34,391 nt of DNA from Verrucomicrobiota bacterium (GTDB lineage Bacteria; Verrucomicrobiota; Verrucomicrobiia; Limisphaerales; SIBE01): contig JAIPJX010000041.1 in assembly GCA_021733945.1 (NCBI GenBank), positions 1-34,391 of the forward strand. The letters are read 5' to 3'. Below are positions 17,601 to 23,042 of this stretch, one piece after another. The notes beneath the pieces were generated by a model. The model ran no database searches and had not been told where the DNA came from. It saw only the letters and a list, made by a program, of their open reading frames with translations. How positions within the stretch are numbered: the first letter of the stretch is position 1; the number at the start of each line of letters is the position of its first letter. Position numbers and translations under genes: made by a program.

Positions 17601-18140
17601 GAACTACTCGGCGACTCGATCTCCAGTCAAGTCTGGCGATTGGCCTTTTCACCGGACGGTTCGCGTCTGGCTCTGGCGGATAATTCTGGCGCAACGGTCA
17701 TTGATCTCGCTTCCCAAAAGATCCTTTTCCGCGCTCAAGTAGGCATGGTCATGAGTCTGGCTTTTTCTCCGGATGGAAAACTCCTGGCGGCAGGCACTGG
17801 AGGAAATCCGATCTATCTCTGGGATCCGAATACCGGAAAGGAGCTTGGGATTCTTCGTGGTCACGTCGCCGGGCCTTGGGGCCTGTCGTTCTCTCCCGAT
17901 GGAAGGACCCTCGCCAGTTGCGGGGACAGTCGGGTGAAGCTTTGGAACATCGAAACACAGCAGGAGATGCTGACACTCACACGATTCAGCGGCGAAGCGG
18001 GCGAAGTCTTGTTCTCCTCGGACGGCTCGTGCCTTGCCGCCAGTTCGCTGGATGGCTACGTGCATCTCTGGCGTGCGCCTTCACTCGAGGAAATCGCGGT
18101 CACCGAGGTCAGGGAGAAAGCGGAGGGCAAAGAGCGATGA
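14676..18140 (+). CDS. membrane-anchored serine/threonine kinase with WD40 tail, kinase-1
   Basis: About 1154 residues. Numbering from the upstream ATG 14664, the kinase domain spans about 93-415. It shows the P-loop GEGGCG (102-107), Lys125 in VALKVIK, the catalytic loop HRDIKPSN (Asp240), DFG (261-263), and GTPAYMSPEQ in the activation segment. One membrane helix lies at about 440-460, then a coiled-coil Ala/Glu/Lys segment, then WD40 repeats to the C-terminus (repeated FSPDG...LAS...LWD). It should phosphorylate Ser/Thr of unknown partners, with the WD40 propellers as sensor or scaffold; sigma-1 is the natural candidate partner. The start at 14676 is chosen because it aligns with kinase-2 and kinase-3 and keeps the spacing to the upstream CTTTTTTGAAG element. 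A 22-residue insert lies between beta-4 and beta-5 of the N-lobe. The catalytic residues are all present. Confidence 0.9.
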   Translation: MDGNSSKNDDQKHLREQALFAAALDRAAEERTAFLDGACHGEPALRQRLEALLAAHEQPAPELGNDSETTVKNNEGIRDLDEAVGQTIGRYKLLEQIGEGGCGVVYVAEQTEPVRRRVALKVIKLGMDTKQVVARFEAERQALAMMDHPNIAKVLDAGTTEPSHGVPPSGGPDRLKPGLQAIPAGRPFFVMELVRGIPVTHYCDQANLSTRERLDLFIKVCHAIQHAHQKGIIHRDIKPSNILVTLHDGVPVPKVIDFGIAKATEGRLTDNTVYTQLHQFIGTPAYMSPEQAEMSGLDVDTRSDIYALGVLLYELLTGAPPFDGKELMSMGIDAMRRTIREKEPARPSTKLATLQGEDLTTTAKRRSVETSKLANLLKGDLDWIVMKCLEKDRARRYETANGLAADIKRHLTNEPVVARPPSAAYKLQKAWRRNKVVYTATIAVTFALSLGLGVSITQALRATQEKEKAVLAQNDADQKAQEALTAQAKAEEQRQMVRRRAYVGDMTLVQQAIEEGNLARARNLLERNRPNAGEEDIRGFEWRYLWEQAKSDEERKLGEYDGGTGELAVSPDGNYLASAAPRGIEIRSFQNSDFLLPLTNTGDGSIHFSPDGRFLARVRSGKLVLWSTRTWKEEAEVSGVTSPFVFAQNGRLIVARQGDHLSIWNTENGAKTADLPGTITFGTHSQALTVSLDGNTVFADDSGTIRSWDLKTRIQLEPMSYSPGGWATSLAVSPQGLLAVAHWNGQVTLWDFETRRLLHEFEDHLAWVSSVVFSPDGTFLASASADQNIRLYETGSKKLSRRFNGHLGEILALQFSHDGHWLVSGSRRDRSVRLWDATEKLQGRNQIKISVPLRFVDSNRSLICASQKLGLARVDVRTGIIQPMASAPASLIPSDIDIAKGLQLSHSPDGTRAAAMLGDGREWLVWNTLSGDRETVLTNSPVLIESVAFSEDGKHLAVAGKGSPVRLWDTTDWSSELLGDSISSQVWRLAFSPDGSRLALADNSGATVIDLASQKILFRAQVGMVMSLAFSPDGKLLAAGTGGNPIYLWDPNTGKELGILRGHVAGPWGLSFSPDGRTLASCGDSRVKLWNIETQQEMLTLTRFSGEAGEVLFSSDGSCLAASSLDGYVHLWRAPSLEEIAVTEVREKAEGKER
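15159..15224 (+). repeat. 66-bp in-frame palindromic insert in kinase-1
   Basis: Relative to kinase-2 and kinase-3, 22 extra codons separate TTE from AGRPFFVMEL. The core 15171-15210 is a nearly perfect 40-bp palindrome: it opens GTCCCG, ends CGGGAC, is centred on CCGGACCGG, and has nested hairpins CCGCC-TTCA-GGCGG and CCGGCT-CA-AGCCGG. A second identical copy occurs at 18857-18896. The encoded peptide is GVPPSGGPDRLKPGLQ. I believe closely similar palindromes are widespread in Verrucomicrobia, but could not search. Confidence 0.88.
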
Positions 18141-18190
18141 ACGTAAACCGCGTAGAAGCCCTGTTTGCGATGGCGCTGGAAAAATCAGGT
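18137..18190 (+). pseudogene. vestige of a kinase N-terminus
   Basis: An ATG overlaps the stop of kinase-1 (ATGA) and opens a frame reading MNVNRVEALFAMALEKSG. The EALF-x-ALEK pattern resembles the N-terminal pre-kinase helix of the kinases here (for example ELFFEALGK). Similarity stops where the toxin gene ends on the other strand. It is probably the start of a second kinase gene that was once coupled to kinase-1 and then destroyed. Because it is so short, this call is tentative. Confidence 0.4.
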
Positions 18191-18516
18191 TACACGAGCG
18201 TGAAACCGAAACAGGCATTGATACGTTGGACCAACGCCCTGCGACGTGCCGTCGTCACCGATCCTCGACGCCGGTACAGCTGCTCCTTCTCCACGAGATA
18301 CATCAGATCGCACTTGACCAGCGTTTCCCAGTCCACTCCATCGGCGCCGTTGAGCATGACCTCATTCTCCCGCGCTGGACGGTTCGCACGCTGGCTGGAT
18401 CCGATCAATACGTTCACCAGCGGTGCACGCGCAACACGGTCCGGATGGCTCACGATGACCGCCGGATGCGGTCCGGCATCGGCGAAGTCGCACGTCCAGA
18501 TCTCCCATTGCTTCAT
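18190..18516 (-). CDS. PemK/MazF-family toxin
   Basis: A 108-residue protein matching the PemK/MazF endoribonuclease toxin family. It has the N-terminal strand (KQWEIWTCDF), HPAVIVSH in place of the common RPVLVVS, V-N-V-L-IGSSQ, a central N-E-V block, and a C-terminal CDLMYLVEK segment followed by a helix. Members cleave mRNA and stop growth unless held by the antitoxin. It overlaps the upstream antitoxin by ATGA (18513-18516), as usual for such pairs. The pairing with a ParD-like antitoxin, not a MazE/AbrB-fold one, is less usual. It converges on kinase-1 with 49 bp between the stops and is embedded in a decayed kinase locus. Confidence 0.82.
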   Translation of the reverse strand: MKQWEIWTCDFADAGPHPAVIVSHPDRVARAPLVNVLIGSSQRANRPARENEVMLNGADGVDWETLVKCDLMYLVEKEQLYRRRGSVTTARRRALVQRINACFGFTLV

Positions 18517-18761
18517 TCAGTCTCGACCTGAAGGGTGGACGCTCTGGCAGTGCGCCGCTCGGCTCGATTCTCCGCCTGCTTGTAGAGATGTTTCAAGGAA
18601 CCCGGCGGAAAGATGGCGGATGATAACGTCCGCTCCTCGGCGTCCAGGATCCGCAAGCCGGCGCGCACAACCTCGCTGGAATTGTTGTAACGGCCACTGG
18701 CAACCAGCCGCTCGATCAGTTCCTCGAAGTGCTTCGTCAAGGCGATGTTCACGGCGGGCAT
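18513..18761 (-). CDS. ParD-like ribbon-helix-helix antitoxin
   Basis: An 82-residue antitoxin. The N-terminal half (VNIALTKHFEELIERLVASGRYNNSSEVVRAGLRIL) is a typical ParD/CC2985-type ribbon-helix-helix DNA-binding domain. The C-terminal half is charged and should wrap the toxin. The start ATG at 18761 gives the canonical beginning M-P-A-V-N; the frame is open to 18803, but the extra 14 residues are unlike the family and would overlap the probable promoter and operator. It is the first gene of the pair and probably represses its own promoter through the palindrome just upstream. Confidence 0.82.
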   Translation of the reverse strand: MPAVNIALTKHFEELIERLVASGRYNNSSEVVRAGLRILDAEERTLSSAIFPPGSLKHLYKQAENRAERRTARASTLQVETE

Positions 18762-18766
18762 CTTGG

Positions 18767-18788
18767 AATAGATGCTATCTATTGTCAA
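18767..18788 (-). promoter_or_regulatory. toxin-antitoxin promoter/operator
   Basis: On the minus strand TTGACA (18788-18783), a perfect -35 hexamer, is followed at once by the palindrome AATAGAT-AGC-ATCTATT (18783-18767), which ends 5 bases before the antitoxin ATG. This position suits autorepression by a ribbon-helix-helix antitoxin. A -10 box is not clear: the 17-nt spacing falls on CAAGAT, overlapping the start codon. Confidence 0.55.
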
Positions 18789-18850
18789 CGACCGCGCTGC
18801 CATCCTTAATCTAATGCCGCATGAACTCCTCTCGTGAAGAACTTCTTTTT

Positions 18851-18967
18851 CATGGAGTCCCGCCTTCAGGCGGTCCGGACCGGCTCAAGCCGGGACTACA
18901 AGCCATTCCCGCAGGTCGTCCCTTCTTCGTCATGGAACTGGTGCGCGGCATTCCATTGACCCAATAC
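18851..18967 (+). pseudogene. kinase fragment starting at the palindromic insert
   Basis: These 117 bases nearly match kinase-1 from the beginning of its palindromic insert through the hinge (GRPFFVMELVRGIPLTQY), with only a few changes at the 3' end. The homology begins at the edge of the palindrome and stops abruptly. There is no start, P-loop or catalytic loop, so it is a remnant or partial duplication, not a gene. Confidence 0.85.
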
Positions 18968-19009
18968 AAGAGACCGGTGGAAGTTCGAGACTTCGCGGCG
19001 GTCCAGACG

Positions 19010-19270
19010 CTAAGCAACAAACTCGAGCGCCTTGCGCTCGGGCGACTTCGGCTCGAGCAGCGCGGCGATGCCTTGATCGAGCGTGGCTAGCACACCACCC
19101 CGGCTAAGGGCCAGACCCAGCAGATACGCATCGGTTACTTGTTGATGCCCTACAAGCCGCAGCCCGGCGAACGCAATCGCTTCGGCGAGAGGCAGTTGAT
19201 CCGGCCAGAAAGAGTGGTCCTTCGGATTCAATGCGTCGCACGTCCTCGGTGGTAACTTTTGAAGTAACAT
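19010..19270 (-). pseudogene. C-terminal part of a PIN-domain (VapC-like) toxin
   Basis: The 86-residue frame resembles the C-terminal half of VapC-type PIN ribonucleases: DHSFWPD, then L-AGLRLVGHQQVTDAYLLGLA with the conserved Asp, then G-GVLATLDQGI with the last acidic residue. The N-terminal part (usually some 50-60 residues with the first catalytic Asp) and the partner antitoxin are missing. The break lies next to the segment shared by kinase-2 and kinase-3 (from about 19281), so arrival of that segment probably truncated it. Confidence 0.65.
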
Positions 19271-19280
19271 CCTGTTGAAA

Positions 19281-19420
19281 AGAGAAAACTTTTTTGAAGG
19301 GTTTCAGGATCGGATTGCGCCATTAAAGTTCAGGCATCCCAATCATGAACGAATCAAATCCAGCCTCATCGCCGTCAGAGCGGGAGCTGTTCTTCGAAGC
19401 CCTGGGCAAGACATCGAAAG
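19281..19420 (+). repeat. 5' segment shared with kinase-3 (26289-26428)
   Basis: About 140 bases covering the upstream region and the first 25 codons of kinase-2 are almost identical to 26289-26428 before kinase-3, including the non-coding part. Further into the genes the two copies differ at many third codon positions. This indicates recent duplication or gene conversion limited to the 5' end, or unusually strong constraint there. Confidence 0.85.
19289..19299 (+). promoter_or_regulatory. candidate kinase control element (copy before kinase-2)
   Basis: CTTTTTTGAAG starts 56 nt before ATG 19345 and is preceded by GAAAA. No sigma gene precedes this copy, so the element is not simply the tail of a sigma gene. 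Confidence 0.45.
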
Positions 19421-22400
19421 AAGAGCGGTCGATTTTTCTGGACGGTGCCTGCTTCAACCAGCCGGAGCTACGCCGCCGGATTGAGGAACTGCTAGCCAGC
19501 CATGCCCGGCAGGACAGCTTTCTGGAGGAACCGGCCGTGGAAGGCATTACCACGCTGCAGGGGACCCCGTTGTCCGAAGGGCCGGGGACGGTGGTCGGCC
19601 GCTACAAGCTCCTGCAGAAAGTCGGCGAGGGCGGGATGGGCGTGGTTTACATGGCCGAACAGACCGAGCCGGTCACCCGCAAGGTGGCCCTCAAGATCAT
19701 CAAGCTGGGGATGGACACCAAACAGGTGATCGCAAGATTCGAGGCCGAGCGCCAGGCATTGGCGATGATGAATCATCCCAATATCGCCAAGGTCCTCGAT
19801 GCCGGAGCGACGGATACGGGCCGGCCTTACTTCGTCATGGAACTGGTCCGGGGCGTGCCCATCACCGAATACTGCGACAAGAACAAGCTCTCCACCCAGG
19901 AACGGTTGAACCTGTTCATCCCCGTCTGCAACGCAATCCAGCACGCCCACCAGAAGGGCATCATTCACCGCGACATCAAACCCAGCAACGTGATGGTCAC
20001 CCTGAATGACGGCGTGCCGCATCCGATGGTGATCGATTTTGGCATCGCCAAGGCGACAAACCAGAAACTGACCGAGAAGACGCTCTTCACCAACTACGCC
20101 CAGATGATCGGGACGCCCGCCTACATGAGCCCCGAGCAGGCGGAGATGAGCAAACTGGATGTGGACACCCGGACGGACGTGTATTCGCTGGGCGTACTGC
20201 TTTACGAACTGTTGACCGGCACGACGCCGTTTCCCTCGAAGGAGCTGCTGAGCATGGGCTACGGGGAGATGCAGAAGGTCATTGCCGAGAGAGAACCGCC
20301 GAAGCCATCGACACGCATGAGCACGATGGAAAACGAGACCCGGACGGTGGTGGCGAAGAACCGGAGCATGGAGGTAAGTGCGTTAGGCAAGTTGTTCCAG
20401 GGGGATCTGGACTGGATCGTGATGAAGGCCTTGGAAAAGGATCGGACGCACCGCTACGAAACGGTCAATGGGCTCGCCGCCGACATCAAACGGCACTTGA
20501 ACAACGAACCAGTGAGCGCCGCCGCGCCCACTTTCCGGTATCAGCTCCAGAAGTTCGCCCGACGGAACAAGCGGTACGTGAGAGTGGCCGCGGCAGTGGC
20601 CGGGATGCTGGTGCTGGCCACCGGCTTCGCCACCTTTCAGGCAGTGCGGGCCACGCGAGCCGAAAGGGCGCAGACCAAACAGAGAGAGATCGCGCTCAAG
20701 GCATTGGATGGGGAAAAGGAACAACATGCCAAGGCGGAAGCCGAGCAGCAACGCGCAGATACCGCGTTGAGGCTCGCCACCAAGAGTCAGCGGCAATCGC
20801 GCCGGCAGCTCTACGCGGCCGACATGAGCCTCGCCCAGCAATCTCTCAAGATGAATAATCTCGGTCGTGCGCGCCGGTTGCTGGAACGGCACCGACCCCA
20901 GTTGGGCGAGGAGGATCTGCGCGGCTGGGAGTGGCGCTATCTCTGGCAACTGACCCGCAGCAGTGCCCTCACCACACTCACGAACCGTCCGACCCGTGGA
21001 GGTAGTGTCAGCTTTTCGCCGGACGGCACTCGCCTGGCCGTGGGCTGGTGGAATGGGCAGGTCGATCTTTGGGACGTTGCAGGGCGACGATTGATCCGGT
21101 CTCTCACGGTTCCAGCATCCGAAAACTCAGGTCGCGCGCGTGCCGTCTTTTCACCAGTGAGCAATCTTCTGGCCGCCACATTGGGAGTCAACGTTGTTTC
21201 CCTTTATGACATGGACTCCGGCCGGGAATCCATTCTTTGGCAGAGGCCCGACAAAAGCCGCTGGATCATCAATGATCTGGCTTTCTCGCAGGATGGTTCG
21301 AAGGTGGTCTTCACAGCGGGGACTGCCTTTGGATCGAGTGGATTTGCCTGGGTTGTGGATGTTTCCACCGGGAAGATTGAACAGCCCATTCCCAGCTGGC
21401 TCGATCAGTTTTCGCTGGCCACCCGGCTGTCTCCCGACAATCGGCGTCTCTACCTGGCAGCGCGTGACAGCGCCTCGCGTCCTCCCGGCATTCAGTGTAT
21501 TGACCTCACCACCGGCCGGGAAATCTGGCCAAGCATTCCTCTGCCAGACGCGCAACCGGAATCGGCATTGACCGCATTGGCAGTCTCACCCGACGGACAC
21601 TCGATCGCATCGAGTTCTGGATTTGAAGATACGGATATCCACATCTGGGATGCGGAAACCGGAGGGCACTCGCGCAAACTCGAGGGACACTCCGCCTACG
21701 TTATGGAGCTGGTGTTCAGCAGGGACGGACGTGCTTTGATCTCCGCCGGCAGTGATCAAACCATCCGGTTCTGGGACACGAAAACCTGGACTGAAACCAG
21801 GGTACTCCGGGGGAACACCGACGAGGTTCAAGGCGTCGCGATCTCGGATACCGCCGGGCTCGTGGCCAGTGCCAGCAAAAGTGGAGACCTCATGTTGTGG
21901 AAAACAGACCGGGAGGCCGCGGCGGAGACCTATGTCCCTCTTGAAGGAGATCTCCAATCAGATGATGTCCTGGGAGTGGATGGTTCGCGCGTTCTGGCGC
22001 TTTCCGACGAAGGACAGCCTCCCCGGTTGATTGATCTCAAGCAAAACGCACCGGCGATGTCGTTGCCGGAACTCGGTTCCTCCAGCAACTTTCTCGGCAG
22101 GTTTGGCACCAACGTTTTCTGCCGCTGGGATGGGACCAATCAGATCCTCCTTAGCCAATGGAGCGGATCTAAATTCGTTCCGCAGGGTGCCGTCGCAGTG
22201 GATTCAGGCGCACGCCCGACCGGGGTGGCCTATCATGCCGGTCGCAGATTGCTGGCATGGGCGGCAGGAACGAACTCATCATTGGTTTATCTGGTGAATC
22301 TCATGGCTCCGGACCGCCGCATCGGACTCAAAAGTGATATTCTTGGATTGAGTCCCTTAAGATTCAGTCCGGATGGAAACTACCTTGCCGCCAACAACCC

Positions 22401-22992
22401 GAGCCAGGACGCGCTGCTGGTTTGGAACGTTGAAACGGGCGGAAGAGTGGTGTCCATCCATACAGAATCTTCTCTCGTGAGGTTTGCGGGGGCCAGCACG
22501 CTGGTGGTTGCAAGGGGAGGGCGTGGTGATATTCACGACGTTACGTTCTATGATTTGCTTCACACTAACAGGGAACCGCGTCGATTCAACGGAAGGATAT
22601 TCCCCTCCGCATTGAAGATCTCGCCCGATGGCAGACTGGTGGTCATGGCTACCGGAGGCGGTCAGATTCGGTGGTTCGATCCGGTCGAGGCGGTGGAGAT
22701 CGAATCCGTTCGAGGCCATATAAACGCGGCAGCTGGCATTGCCTTCTCACCCGATGGCCGGCGGGTGATTTCGACGGCCATCGGGCGGGAGGCAGTGAAA
22801 GTCTGGGATGCTGGCACCCGGCAGGAACTGCTCACTCTGGAGGGCCGCGGTTCCTATCTGAATAAAGCCGGATGGAGCTTAGACGGGGATGTGATCATCA
22901 CCGGCCCACCGTGGCAGTCTTGGCGCGCGCCGTCCTTTGAGGAAATCGCCACCGCCGAGGCGAAGGAGATAGCGGAAAGCAATTTGCGATGA
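19345..22992 (+). CDS. membrane-anchored serine/threonine kinase with WD40 tail, kinase-2
   Basis: 1215 residues. The N-terminal helix region (1-80) is followed by the kinase domain at about 85-390: P-loop GEGGMG, Lys117 in VALKIIK, HRDIKPSN (Asp210), DFG (231-233) and GTPAYMSPEQ. A membrane helix lies at about 411-431, then a Glu/Lys-rich coiled-coil stretch, then WD40 repeats to the end (FSPDGTRLAVG, VSPDGHSIAS, FSPDGRRVIS). It is the closest relative of kinase-3 in this window and lacks its own sigma gene; upstream lies the broken PIN gene. All catalytic residues are intact. Substrates are unknown. Its stop overlaps a 17-codon frame that leads into the ankyrin/cytochrome gene, so the two may be co-translated. 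Confidence 0.92.
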   Translation: MNESNPASSPSERELFFEALGKTSKEERSIFLDGACFNQPELRRRIEELLASHARQDSFLEEPAVEGITTLQGTPLSEGPGTVVGRYKLLQKVGEGGMGVVYMAEQTEPVTRKVALKIIKLGMDTKQVIARFEAERQALAMMNHPNIAKVLDAGATDTGRPYFVMELVRGVPITEYCDKNKLSTQERLNLFIPVCNAIQHAHQKGIIHRDIKPSNVMVTLNDGVPHPMVIDFGIAKATNQKLTEKTLFTNYAQMIGTPAYMSPEQAEMSKLDVDTRTDVYSLGVLLYELLTGTTPFPSKELLSMGYGEMQKVIAEREPPKPSTRMSTMENETRTVVAKNRSMEVSALGKLFQGDLDWIVMKALEKDRTHRYETVNGLAADIKRHLNNEPVSAAAPTFRYQLQKFARRNKRYVRVAAAVAGMLVLATGFATFQAVRATRAERAQTKQREIALKALDGEKEQHAKAEAEQQRADTALRLATKSQRQSRRQLYAADMSLAQQSLKMNNLGRARRLLERHRPQLGEEDLRGWEWRYLWQLTRSSALTTLTNRPTRGGSVSFSPDGTRLAVGWWNGQVDLWDVAGRRLIRSLTVPASENSGRARAVFSPVSNLLAATLGVNVVSLYDMDSGRESILWQRPDKSRWIINDLAFSQDGSKVVFTAGTAFGSSGFAWVVDVSTGKIEQPIPSWLDQFSLATRLSPDNRRLYLAARDSASRPPGIQCIDLTTGREIWPSIPLPDAQPESALTALAVSPDGHSIASSSGFEDTDIHIWDAETGGHSRKLEGHSAYVMELVFSRDGRALISAGSDQTIRFWDTKTWTETRVLRGNTDEVQGVAISDTAGLVASASKSGDLMLWKTDREAAAETYVPLEGDLQSDDVLGVDGSRVLALSDEGQPPRLIDLKQNAPAMSLPELGSSSNFLGRFGTNVFCRWDGTNQILLSQWSGSKFVPQGAVAVDSGARPTGVAYHAGRRLLAWAAGTNSSLVYLVNLMAPDRRIGLKSDILGLSPLRFSPDGNYLAANNPSQDALLVWNVETGGRVVSIHTESSLVRFAGASTLVVARGGRGDIHDVTFYDLLHTNREPRRFNGRIFPSALKISPDGRLVVMATGGGQIRWFDPVEAVEIESVRGHINAAAGIAFSPDGRRVISTAIGREAVKVWDAGTRQELLTLEGRGSYLNKAGWSLDGDVIITGPPWQSWRAPSFEEIATAEAKEIAESNLR

Positions 22993-23042
22993 ATCCAAGC
23001 CGCACCTCATTCCGAACCAAACACCACCAACCAAAATCATGA
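22989..23042 (+). CDS. possible 17-codon bridging ORF
   Basis: ATG 22989 overlaps the kinase-2 stop (ATGA), and its own stop overlaps the ATG of the next gene (ATGA at 23039-23042). The peptide (MNPSRTSF ... QPKS) is basic and matches nothing I know. It may only serve to carry ribosomes across the gap, or be chance; there is no protein-level evidence. Confidence 0.25.
   Translation: MNPSRTSFRTKHHQPKS

Noticed and set aside
18821..19090. 89-codon plus-strand gene containing the kinase hinge fragment
   Set aside because: Its start lies outside the homologous part and its end reads antisense through the PIN remnant; it is a chance frame through a repeat.
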